DNA from: Ophiocordyceps camponoti-saundersi (nom. inval.)
Lineage: Eukaryota; Ascomycota; Sordariomycetes; Hypocreales; Ophiocordycipitaceae
Direction: 5' to 3'
DNA length: 15,998 bases
Assembly: GCA_003339415.1 (NCBI GenBank)
Contig: PDHQ01000558.1
Coordinates: forward strand, 1-15,998
Shown piece after piece: positions 8,830 to 15,998 of this stretch. The translations under genes were made by a program, and so were the position numbers. Positions within the stretch are counted from its first letter, which is position 1; every line of letters starts with the position of its first letter. Below the pieces are notes generated by a model that saw only the letters and a list, made by a program, of their open reading frames with translations, did no database searches and had not been told where the DNA came from.

Positions 8830-9413
8830 TAGTTTATATAATCTATCTATATTATATACCTCTTATTTTACTAAAGATTTCGGGGAGTTAATCTTATAAG
8901 GCCTTAGATAAAAATAATAATACTTAGTTAACTATATTTTATTTTTACTTACTATTAATTAAAAAATAGCTTAAAAAGTTACTATTTTAAGCTAAAAAAA
9001 GGCTATAAGCTTACTTTTTTAAGCTAAGAAAGGCCTAAATAGTTCACGCTTTTATAAATTTAAGAAATATACTAGTAAGCACGGCCTCTTATACTACTCC
9101 TAAAAAGTAAGAGAAAGGTTACTTTATATTACCTTCGCTATTACGGCGTTAGCAGCCCGCGGTTACCTCCTATTATAACTATAATATATAGAATAGCCCT
9201 TATCTTATTATAAATAGAAGCTAAGCTATTAGTATATAAGGTAAGGGTTACTTATAGCTATAATTTTAAGCTAGCTTTAAGCACTATTAGAGTACTTTAT
9301 AGGAGGCTTAGAGTAGCGTAAATTACCGTTATCTACGCTAAGTATACTAAAAGCTAGAGCTTACGAGGTTTATTTTAAATAAGATAATAAGCGTAGTTTA
9401 AATATAAGATAAG
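8830..9413. other. Gene-free stretch; a weak open frame near 9079-9345 only
   Basis: AT-rich sequence with a short direct repeat (TTACTATTTTAAGCTAAAAA near 8980 and TTACTTTTTTAAGCTAAGAA near 9013). A + frame from about 9079 reads roughly 90 codons with two stops (for example LRYYGVSSPRLPPIITIIYR, later VRVTYSYNFKLALSTIRVLY). The - strand has a comparable open stretch, so I cannot tell whether either is a gene relic. The GC-richer patch GGCGTTAGCAGCCCGCGG at 9144-9161 lies inside it. No family was recognised. Confidence 0.3.
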
Positions 9414-9494
9414 TACGGTAAAGCTATAAAAGGGGGGTAACGCTTAGCTTAGGCCCTTAGGGGGCACTCGCCTTATACTAGCCGCCCCCTCTTA
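9414..9494. repeat. GC-box direct repeat, copy 1
   Basis: This copy opens TACGGTAAAGCTATAAAAGG, has a run of six G followed by TAACGCTTAGC, and closes with CCTTATACTAGCCGCCCCCT. The left G run and right C run are inverted relative to each other, so the copy could form a hairpin. It is paired with a similar copy at 9516-9600. It could be the end of a small element. Confidence 0.75.
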
Positions 9495-9515
9495 TATTAT
9501 TATATACGGAATAGT

Positions 9516-9600
9516 TACGGTAAAACTATAAGAGGGGGGCGACGCTTAGCTTAAGCCTCCCTAAGTAAAGTACTTACCTTATACTAGCCGCCCCCTCCTA
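9516..9600. repeat. GC-box direct repeat, copy 2
   Basis: Partner of 9414-9494: TACGGTAAAACTATAAGAGG, a G run, CGACGCTTAGCTTAAGCC, then CTTATACTAGCCGCCCCCTC. The centre differs by several bases, but both edges are conserved. The right edge of copy 1 (CGCCCCCTCTTATA, 9483-9496) and the left edge of this copy (TATAAGAGGGGGGCG, about 9527-9541) also form an inverted pair. Confidence 0.75.
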
Positions 9601-9860
9601 AAATACCTATAGAGAAAGTTTAGGCGCGCTTATATAAGGCTAGTATTTACTATAAAATATTTTAATATAACTAAATCGTATAAGATTTATAAAATAGTAA
9701 TACTTATAATAAAATAACTTTAAAAATATTTAAGGGATTAAAGTTAGGAAGCGTAATACTTAATATAATTATTTTAACTTATTCTAATCCTTTACCCTAA
9801 AAATACTTAAATAGTGCTTATATATAAGATAATAATATTAAGAATCTTTTACCCTTTTAC
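9601..9860. other. AT-rich spacer, no gene seen
   Basis: A/T-rich sequence with weak inverted similarity between TTAAAAATATTTAAGGGATT near 9721 and the CTTTACCCTAAAAATACTTA segment near 9790. All frames are closed. No gene or regulatory site is supported. Confidence 0.45.
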
Positions 9861-10260
9861 TTATTATAATATACTTTATATCGCTAATAAATATATTATT
9901 ATATAATATAAAGCCTTTTTACTTATTATAATATACTTTATATCGCTAATAAATATATTATTATATAGTATAAAGCTCTCTTACTTATTATAATATACTT
10001 TATATCGCTAATAAATATATTATTATATAGTATAAAGCCCTTTTACTTATTATAATATATTCTATATTACTAATAAATATATTATTATATAGTATAAAGC
10101 CCTCTTATTTACTATAATATACTTTATATTACTAATAGATATATTATTATATAGTATAAAGCTTTTTTACCTATTATAATACACTTTATATTACTAAAAA
10201 ATATATTATTATATAGTATAAAGCTTTCTTACTTATTATAATATACTCTAAGCTATTAAA
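9861..10260. repeat. Exact 62-bp tandem array, six units plus a partial
   Basis: The word TTATTATAATATACTTTATA recurs at 9861, 9923, 9985, 10047, 10109, 10171 and 10233, a constant 62-base step with small changes. Each unit continues CGCTAATAAATATATTATTA and TATAGTATAAAGC, then a short pyrimidine run (CCTTTTTAC or TCTCTTAC). The CGCTAAT in the first copies is ATTACTAAT in later copies, a CpG-loss type change. The array degenerates at 10240-10260. Confidence 0.95.
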
Positions 10261-10654
10261 AGAATAGTTTTTTATAATAAAAAGTATATATAATTTATTA
10301 TAAAAAGCTAATAGTTACTACTTACTACTTACGGTATTTATAATACTTAAGTATAAGGTAGCTTAAGTTAACTCGGCCTTTTAAATAACTTACTACTTAT
10401 TACCTATTACCTACTACCTACTACTTATATTACGGATCGTACCCGTAATTACCTAATCTTACCCGTAGCCCTTAATCTAAGCTTCTAAAGATAAAGAGAG
10501 AAAAGGGGTAATAAGAAGGTAAGGGGCTTTACTTACTTTAACCGGGCAGTAGGTAGCCGGAATAGGAAATTCACGAAGTATAAATAAGTAAGAACTTCCT
10601 AAATAGGAATATCTTATAAGGCAGGGGAAGGTTATAGAGAGTAGGCTTTTAAGG
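10261..10654. other. Spacer with a TACTACC microsatellite, no gene seen
   Basis: It contains a short run of TTACTACTTATTACC and CTACTACCTACTAC units at about 10391-10428, then GC-richer unique sequence (GTACCCGTAATTACC, CTTTAACCGGGCAGTAGG). All frames are closed. TTCACG at 10570 is one of the few TpCpA sites left of the retrotransposon. This is presumably the genomic DNA flanking the retrotransposon's 3' end. Confidence 0.5.
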
Positions 10655-10676
10655 TGTAAATTATTTAGATTAAAAG

Positions 10677-10747
10677 CTTAGAGAAGAAGGAAAGGAAAGA
10701 CCCTTCGAGGGAAGGAAGCCTTCCTTTTATAGTTTTCCTTCTCTAAG
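10677..10747. repeat. Imperfect hairpin near the outer edge of the LTR
   Basis: Left arm CTTAGAGAAGAAGGAAA and right arm TTTTCCTTCTCTAAG pair with a three-base insertion in the left arm. An inner stem AAGGAAG-C-CTTCCTT lies between them. It could be a terminator-like or packaging-like structure in the LTR transcript, but this is inferred from pairing alone. Confidence 0.55.
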
Positions 10748-10817
10748 AAACTATCTAATTATATAAGCTAACTAGAAAGCTATAGAATATCGTAGAAGCT
10801 TTATATTATAAATATAT

Positions 10818-10961
10818 TAGCGAATAGAATAGCTTTATCTTATTCTATTTACTTCTATCGTATTTTTTTGCTTTAAAATTAAATTCTTACTTTAAAATCA
10901 ACCCTTAATTTTAAATCTACTATATCCCTTAGCGAATAGAATAGCTTTGTTCTATTCTATT
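10818..10961. repeat. Two direct copies of a small hairpin motif, 112 bp apart
   Basis: TAGCGAATAGAATAGCTTT occurs at 10818 and again at 10930. In both places AATAGAATA (10823-10831, 10935-10943) is followed after about ten bases by its inverted partner TATTCTATT (10841-10849, 10953-10961). Both lie inside the candidate LTR and could be regulatory repeats. Confidence 0.7.
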
Positions 10962-11173
10962 ATGTTTTACTAGCTTCCTTTATTTATAATAGCTAATATT
11001 TCTTTCCGTTTTTAACCGTTTCTAACCGTTCTTCTTATCTTAGGAATTTTATTCGTTATTCTTATCTTTATTATCTTATCTTATTATCCGGTATTTAACC
11101 TTCCAAGGTTTAGCCGTAATTTAAATACTAAATACTAGTATTTTTACTTTATTATATAAAATATATTATTAAG

Positions 11174-11209
11174 CTGTTTATATAATAAATACTGCTTATA
11201 TAATAAGAA
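11174..11209. repeat. 18-bp tandem duplication with TATATAATA boxes
   Basis: CTGTTTATATAATAAATA is followed directly by CTGCTTATATAATAAGAA. Both copies contain TATATAATA. The duplication lies inside the candidate LTR near its inner end, so a TATA-box role is possible but unproven. Confidence 0.7.
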
Positions 11210-11248
11210 TAGTACTTTTAACTAGTATTTATATCTTAAATTATTACA

Positions 11249-11261
11249 CGTTCCCCTTTCT
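11249..11261 (-). promoter_or_regulatory. Polypurine tract adjoining the LTR
   Basis: On the - strand this reads GAAAGGGGAACG and is followed directly by TGTAATAATTT. A purine run touching the LTR is where plus-strand DNA synthesis is primed in LTR retrotransposons. It is the better placed of two near-identical tracts (the other is at 11441) because TG follows it. Confidence 0.55.
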
Positions 11262-11440
11262 ATAGTTTATAACTTTATAAACTTTACTATAGAAGAATAA
11301 TATAAGGTATAAATAATAGTTAGTTAATTAGTTATTTTTATTCTTATAAGAAAAGAAAGAGTATTTCGAAAAAACTTAATAAGGTAAAAATAATTAATTA
11401 AATTTAATGTGTAGGGTTCCTATTATTATATTATTCGTAA
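11262..11440. other. Segment between the two polypurine tracts
   Basis: About 180 bases with no frame. It contains an imperfect inverted pair: TTAATTAGTTATTTTTATT near 11324 and GGTAAAAATAATTAATTAA near 11382. ATGTGTAGGG at 11407 keeps two TpG sites outside the GpCpA context. It may belong to the LTR or be 3' untranslated sequence of the element. Confidence 0.45.
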
Positions 11441-11454
11441 CGTTCCCCTTTCTA
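11441..11454 (-). promoter_or_regulatory. Second polypurine-tract copy, next to the end of pol
   Basis: CGTTCCCCTTTCT on the + strand repeats the motif found at 11249. On the - strand it follows the end of the chromodomain reading frame closely and precedes TTACGAATAATAT, which could be a damaged LTR start. If this is the original tract, the LTR would extend from here to about 10655. Confidence 0.45.
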
Positions 11455-11489
11455 AGGTTTTTAATCTTAAAAACTTCTTATTAAAAGTG

Positions 11490-11645
11490 TTTTTCTTTAT
11501 TTTTATTAAATTTTTTAATAAGTTTAGGTGCCTTAGTTAGGTGCTTAGCAGGTTCCTAGGTATTTTCTTTAAAAGGGTATCCCTTCTATTTTATTAAATA
11601 GTATACTATACCTTCTTCTATCTTTTTATTTATAATAGCTTTAGG
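11490..11645 (-). other. Chromodomain at the C terminus of pol
   Basis: The - strand reads AIINKKIEEGIVYYLIK, a stop in place of Trp, KGYPFKENT, another stop in place of Trp, and EPAKHLTKAPKLIKKF. This matches the chromodomain pattern of YL(I/V)KWKGY followed by ENTWEP. Both aromatic-cage-type Trp codons are now stops. The His in AKHL survives because its CAC codon follows G (GpCpA). Chromodomains at this place are typical of fungal chromoviruses. Confidence 0.85.
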
Positions 11646-11799
11646 TTCGTATTCTTCTTCTAATACCGTAGTTTCGATATTTTCTTCTAATTTAGCATTT
11701 TTAGGTGCTTTTTCTAGTAAGGAAATATAAAATACTAGATAAATAAACATTCCTTTAGGAAGTTTAAGCTTATAATTAAGGTTATTTAGCTTTTCTTCT

Positions 11800-12760
11800 A
11801 TAAGGAAAGGTCCTAATTTTTTAAATTCTAAGGACTAATTAGGCCGTTTAGTTTCTATATTTTTCTTTAATAAATAAACCTTATCGTTTTTATTAAATAA
11901 GGGTTCTTTTTCGCGTTTCTTATTATAATAATAACTAATTCTTTTAGCTATAAAATCTAATTCTAATTTTATATAAGAATATAAAAATCTAAGCTATTCG
12001 GTATTTAAAATAGCTTTTTCGTTATTAGTTTTATCTAATAAGCTTAGTTTATAGGCTTCCGGGTTAAATTTATAATTTGCTATAGCGGGCGTTATTTTAA
12101 TAGATTCCGATTCGGCGGTATTATAAGCTAACTAAGCTATAAGTAAGTTTATTACCTAGTTATCTTATTCGTAATTAATATAGGCTCTAAGATATTACTT
12201 TAAAGTTTAATTTAGGCGTTCCGTAGCCCTATTAGTTTCTAAGTAGAAAGTAGTACTTAATTTATACTTAGTTCCTAGCTTAAATATAAGGCTAGTCTAG
12301 AATTTAGAGTTAAACTTAAGGTCTCTATCGCTTATAATAACTTTAGGTAAGCCTTTATCTACTACTATCGTTTTTAAGAATAAATAACTTAATTTTTTAG
12401 CAGATAAAGCCTTTATCGTAAGTATAAAATAGCCGTATTTAGTTAATTTATTAGTTATAACTAAAATAGAATTATATTCTATATTAGTTATAAGGTTTAC
12501 CGATAAGAGTAATTTAACTATAAAATCTATAGCTATATTTTTCTAAGGTTATTCGGTAACTATTATAAGTTGTAAAAATCCGTAAGGCTTATACCTCGAA
12601 GCTTTAGATTTATTATAAATATTATAGTTTTTAATAACTTTAATAATAGCTTTTTTAAGGTTTTTCGTATTATAATAAGCTTTAATTCTATTATAAGTTT
12701 TTTATATTCCTTAATAGCTATAAATAGGTAATTCGTAGAATTCTTTAATTATAGTTTCTA
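11800..12760 (-). other. Integrase domain with zinc-binding and DDE core, mutated
   Basis: The N-terminal HHCC zinc finger is seen as ELPIYSY near 12730 and NYNIYNK at 12612-12629. Both Cys positions are Tyr (12624-12626 and 12615-12617, C-x2-C spacing). The core reads ILVITNKLTKYGYF, with the first catalytic Asp now Asn (12450-12452). The second Asp is kept in ISDRD (12327-12329) and the Glu is kept in NRATERLN (12219-12221). The Asp-to-Glu distance is 36 codons, that is D-35-E, the retroviral-type integrase spacing. Loss of the first Asp and of the zinc ligands would abolish strand transfer. Confidence 0.88.
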
Positions 12761-12979
12761 TTATATTCGGAGGTATAAATAACTTCTCTTTTAAATAAGC
12801 TAAGTTATCTATCTACTTAATATTTTTATAATTTTTAAAATTAGTATCTTTATAAGCTTCTTTTATTTATTTTAATATAAAATTATCGGCTTCTACCTTA
12901 AATATAGCGTTTAAGGTATTTTATTTTAAATTTCCTTTATTATTTATTTTAAGGAAATTAGTTATTATAAGTATTAAAC

Positions 12980-13365
12980 CGGTATCTAAATCAGGTCTTC
13001 TACTAATAATATTAGCTCTTTTATTCTTACTTCCTTTTTTATATATAATTTCGTAATTATAATTTATAAGGAATTTAGCTTACTTAATTTATTAGCTATT
13101 TAAGGTTTAACTCGTACTAAAATAGCTTATATTTTTATAGTTAGTATAAATCCTTAATTTAAATTCGTTTCCTAATATATAGTGCTTAAATTCTTTAATT
13201 ACTTTAATAATAGCTAAAAATTCTTTATTATAGATAAGATAGTTAATTTCCGAATCTACTAGCTTTTTCGAATAAAAAGCTATAAGGTATAATATAGTAT
13301 TATTTTCCTAGCTTAATTAGGCTCCTATAGCGTAATTAGAAGCGTCGGTTTCTAAAATTAAAAAC
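12980..13365 (-). other. RNase H domain, mutated
   Basis: It starts with LILETDASNYAIG (the Asp of ETDAS is kept, codon 13344-13346), continues FYSKKLVDSEINYLIYNKE (Glu kept) and reaches LRIYTNYKNI. In the family this last motif reads TDHK, so Asp and His have become Asn and Tyr through G-to-A and C-to-T changes. It ends at RANIISRRPDL. The order and spacing match gypsy RNase H directly after the reverse transcriptase. Confidence 0.87.
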
Positions 13366-13499
13366 TATTTCGAATTATAGGCTATTAATATAGGTGCTAA
13401 GATTAGCTTTTCTTTAAGGGAATTAAAAGCTATATTAGCTTCTTCGGTCTATTTAAAAGGTTCTTTTTTAGCTAATTTTATTACTATTAATATAAAAAT

Positions 13500-14330
13500 A
13501 ATTATATTAGAAAAGTTTTTAATAAACCTTCTATAATAATTATAGTAACCTATAAATTACTATATATTTTTAATTAATTTAGGTATAAGCTAGTCCTTTA
13601 AAGGTTCTAATTTGCTAGGGTTTATTTTTATATTATAAGGGGTTATAATAGTGCTTAGAAATTTAACTTTTTTAGAAAAGAATTTATATTTCTTAGGATT
13701 AATATATAATTCGGCTTTTCGTAAAGCTTCTAATACCTTTTTTAAGTAAACTTTATATTCTTCTAAAGAATTTAAAAATATAATAATATCGTCTAAATAA
13801 GCTATAGTAAATATATCTAAATAATCTCTTAGAATATAATTTATATATTTTTAAAAGGTAGTAGGATTATTATATAGTTCTAAGGGTAATATTAAATATT
13901 CGTAGCTTCTATATTTAGTTCTAAAAGCTATTTTATATTCGTCTCTTTCCGCTATTCGTATTTAGTAATAAGCTAATTTTAAATCTAGCTTAGTAAAATA
14001 CTATTTCTAGCTTAATCTATCTTTTAATTCTATAATTAAAGGTATCGGGGTTCTATCTTTAATAGTATCGTTATTTAATTTTCGATAGTTAATTACGGGT
14101 CTTAATTTATCTTTTTCTTTACCTAATTTATTAGTAAAGGTAACGGGAGCTTTATAAGGGCTTTTAGAAAGTCTTATATATCCCTTTTTAATTTATTCTT
14201 CTAGATATTCTTTTAATATTTATAGTTATTTTTCGTTACTATTATAAATTCGTGTAAATCGAGGTTTCGAATTAGGCTTTAATTTAATTTTATAATCTTA
14301 TAAGCTTCTTTTAGGTAAGGTATTATTTAG
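13500..14330 (-). other. Reverse transcriptase domain, catalytic YLDD kept
   Basis: The - strand reads KGYIRLSKSPYKAPVTFTNK, then LRPVINYRKLNNDTIKDRTP (family: VDYR, so Asp is Asn here), YFTKLDLKLAYY with the first catalytic Asp kept, FRTKYRSYEYLILPLELYNN (family: PFGL, so Gly is Glu) and IAYLDDIIIF. The YLDD box lies at 13788-13799 with both Asp codons intact. RIP has therefore spared the active-site Asp codons while stops and missense changes disable the domain elsewhere. Confidence 0.9.
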
Positions 14331-15129
14331 GGGTTTTTTAAATATATTTAAGAATTCCTCTAGAATTTCTTTAAGTATTAATTTATAGCGTTCTAATTTT
14401 TCTTTAGAATAAGAAGCTATTTCTTCCTTATAATTTACGCTAGAAATAGCAGCTAATATAATAGTAATATAAGGCGTTTTACTATAAATTTTATTACTTT
14501 TAGTTTTATTATAAGGTTTTTACTTATAATAATTATATTTATTTCTTATAGTAAATTTCTAATTATTATTAAAGAAGTTTTTCCTTTTTTTAATTTCTTT
14601 AATCGAACTATTCTCGTTATTCGGGCTTCTCGCCTCTTTAAAATTTCTTAAGCTAAATCCTTTATAAAGATTTCCTAGGGCGTTATTAAACCTAGTATTT
14701 TCTTTTCTATTTATATAATTATAATAAGGTTAACTTTTATTATAACTATTTATATTTAATTATCTATTCTTATAATAATCGTTTTTTATAAATCTAAATT
14801 ACTTATTTTTTACGCTTAACTTACTTCTATTAGTATTTCTAGAAATCTTATAATAAGGCTTCTTACCGTTATTATAATTATACCTTCTTAGTTTATTCTT
14901 CCTTCTAGAATCCGTTTAATTATCTTTACTAATATTACTATTAGAAGTATTAGATATTAAATAATTATCTATAAATTTAACTTAGCTAGTTTTCTAGTTA
15001 ATTTGCAGATTATATTTATAAAGAAAAGGATAACTTAATATTATATTATATTTTGCTATTTTAAAAATATCGAAAGTATCGGTAAAGGTATAAGGTCCTA
15101 TTTTAAATTCGAAGTAATTAGTTTCGTAT

Positions 15130-15380
15130 AAAATTAATCCCTTATTAAACTAAAAATTAAATCCTTCTACGTTTTTTACTATACTAAGCGTTTTCTTTTT
15201 TATATAGCTTAAATTTAAACGTTTTATAGCTATAGGTGAAATATAATTACTAGCAGCTCCGCTATTTATAAAAGCAGTTATTACTTTTCCTTTATATCTT
15301 AAAGTAAAGGTTAGTCTAGAAATAGGGATTTTAATATTATCGGTTTTAATAGTAATAGTATTAATACTTTATAATTTAGG
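15130..15380 (-). other. Aspartic protease domain, catalytic Asp lost
   Basis: The - strand reads RYKGKVITAFINSGAASNYI then SPIAIKRLNL, the retropepsin pattern in which family members have DSGA. The Asp codon GAT reads AAT (Asn) at 15264-15266, a single G-to-A change. Later parts (FNKGLILYETNYFEFKIG and ILSYPFLYKYNLQIN) match the second half of the domain. It would have processed the Gag-Pol polyprotein. Confidence 0.83.
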
Positions 15381-15480
15381 ATAGTTAAAATAATAACGCT
15401 TTTCCGTTCCTAAATCCTTATTAAAATCCTTATTTTTATTAGTTATACCTCTATTTACCCTTCTTAAATAGAGGCTTTCC

Positions 15481-15998
15481 CTTTTCCCTTAAGGTTTTCT
15501 TTAAATTCCTTAGGCTACGTTAGGAAATCTTACCTTCCGGGACTATTTTCCTCGGTAGAGGATCAGCTTCCTATAGACCCTTTCGTTAATAATTCTTTTA
15601 TAAAGGTAAGTATAGCTTAAATCGTATCTAATTCGATACTAAGAATTCGGGGTTAAAAATCGTAGTTATTTCCTTTATTTTCTTTAAGAATCTTATAATT
15701 AGTTTCCCTATTAAGAAGGAATTCTATTTCTTTAATAAAGAATCTTTTATTAATAAAGCTAGCTTCTTTATAAAAGGTCGGTAAGGATAGGTAATAATTA
15801 ACGTTCTATTTTTCCTATAGGTGAAAATCGCAGTCTTTATTATAGTAAAATTACTAGCTAAGATTATAGTGCGCTTACTTATACTTATCGAAGAATTCTT
15901 CTAGGTACCTTAAGTGCTAAAATAATTCGTTATAAGGAAAATAGTCGTTATTTTTCTAGTCTTCGAATTTCTTTAAAATTAGTTCCTTTATTTTAATA
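15481..15998 (-). pseudogene. Gag-like region, partial at the window edge, RIP-degraded
   Basis: Upstream of the protease on the - strand a frame runs from the window edge to about 15563 with several TAG/TAA and a TGA near 15563-15565. Readable pieces are YFPYNELF, HLRYLEEFFDKYK, AHYNLS, CDFHL, LSLPTFYKEASFINKRFFIK and EIEFLLNRETNYKILKENKG. This position and this charged, aromatic-rich composition suit a retrotransposon Gag, but the sequence alone does not prove it. A basic segment (FKENLKGKGK) follows in the junction to the protease. A CCHC zinc knuckle could not be identified with confidence; KRYYFNYPKL near 15400 might be one with Cys changed to Tyr. The N terminus lies outside the window. 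Confidence 0.55.

Larger units (their letters stand above)
10655..11248 (-). repeat. Candidate 3' LTR (TGTAA...TTACA)
   Basis: The segment is bounded on the + strand by TGTAAATTATTT at 10655 and AAATTATTACA ending at 11248, that is TGTAA and TTACA inverted termini. On the - strand a purine-rich tract AGAAAGGGGAACG ends just before the first TG, as expected of a polypurine tract at a 3' LTR. Inside are two copies of TAGCGAATAGAATAGCTTT (10818, 10930), an 18-bp tandem duplication at 11174-11209 and an imperfect hairpin at 10677-10747. The second LTR is outside the window, so identity between LTRs and a target duplication could not be checked. A second purine tract at 11441 allows a longer LTR. 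Confidence 0.55.
11485..15480 (-). pseudogene. RIP-degraded pol of a Ty3/gypsy chromovirus
   Basis: The polyprotein region carries protease (about 15130-15380), reverse transcriptase (about 13500-14330), RNase H (about 12980-13365), integrase (about 11800-12760) and chromodomain (11490-11645), listed in order of translation. The element would use them to mature Gag, copy RNA into DNA, remove RNA and insert the DNA, with the chromodomain steering insertion towards marked chromatin. TAG and TAA codons replace former Gln and Trp codons throughout, but long stretches stay in phase between domains, so decay is mostly by base substitution rather than indels. About 4 kb is a normal size for a gypsy pol. 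The gag/pol boundary was not resolved, and no start codon is implied. The region is non-functional. Confidence 0.88.
10655..15998 (-). mobile_element. Ty3/gypsy chromovirus-type LTR retrotransposon, 3' portion, RIP-inactivated
   Basis: Read on the - strand, the order is gag, protease, reverse transcriptase, RNase H, integrase, chromodomain, polypurine tract and candidate 3' LTR. This order (integrase after RNase H) defines the Ty3/gypsy superfamily, and the C-terminal chromodomain places it with chromoviruses common in fungi. The window ends inside gag, so the 5' LTR and primer-binding site are not present. Stops created from Gln and Trp codons break the coding region throughout, and several catalytic Asp codons read Asn. 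More non-GpCpA CpA/TpG sites survive here than in the rest of the window. The element cannot encode a working polyprotein. Confidence 0.9.

Noticed and set aside
9861..10260. CRISPR-like regular array
   Set aside because: The whole 62-bp unit is repeated, so there are no unique spacers between short repeats, no cas genes, and the base composition and RIP signature point to a fungus.
1..15998. Mitochondrial or Plasmodium-like AT-rich genome
   Set aside because: The pattern is specific loss of CpA/TpG with retained CpG and GpCpA, plus decayed fungal-type MULE and chromovirus proteins. No mitochondrial genes or introns were seen.
1..15998. tRNA or rRNA genes
   Set aside because: I looked for tRNA-like box A/box B words and conserved rRNA segments and found none I could support by eye.

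Overview
This window looks like a gene-poor, very AT-rich stretch of a filamentous ascomycete genome (Pezizomycotina-like) that has been heavily mutated by repeat-induced point mutation (RIP). No intact protein-coding gene is visible. The main clue is dinucleotide use. CpA and its complement TpG are almost absent, TpA is in large excess, TGG is not seen by eye on the + strand, and ATG is very rare. The only open frame of any length is a low-complexity stretch that opens with GTG.

Layout. 1-490: AT-rich DNA with a cluster of nested inverted repeats (about 154-335). 493-1790: a degenerate satellite built on AGATAACTATA and GCGGGCATAGTAGCGGG. 1915-3952: three blocks of a 17-bp pyrimidine-rich minisatellite, separated by decayed protein-like frames of an unrecognised family, including a 73-bp direct duplication. 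4250-4351: another 17-bp array. 4385 to about 6700: a decayed Mutator-like (MULE) DNA transposase on the + strand with at least three frameshifts and many in-frame stops; zinc-finger, DDE, SWIM and basic-tail regions can still be followed. About 6792-8060: a satellite that alternates 43-bp and 60-bp units. 8191-8829: an exact 86-bp array. 9414-9600: a pair of related GC-box-bounded repeats. 9861-10260: an exact 62-bp array. 10655-15998: the 3' part of a Ty3/gypsy chromovirus-type LTR retrotransposon on the - strand. Read 5' to 3' on that strand it has gag (cut by the window edge), protease, reverse transcriptase, RNase H, integrase, chromodomain, polypurine tract and a candidate 3' LTR.

How the pieces relate. 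These are not cooperating genes. They are two dead transposons of different classes embedded in satellite arrays, all processed by the same mutational defence. Within the decayed proteins, His, Gln and Cys codons survive mostly where CpA is preceded by G, while catalytic Asp, Glu, Cys and His codons elsewhere have become Asn, Lys and Tyr. The most interesting observation is therefore about the mutation process: residual CpA is largely confined to GpCpA. The left 10.6 kb is nearly saturated, while the retrotransposon keeps clearly more non-GpCpA sites. I saw no new gene system.
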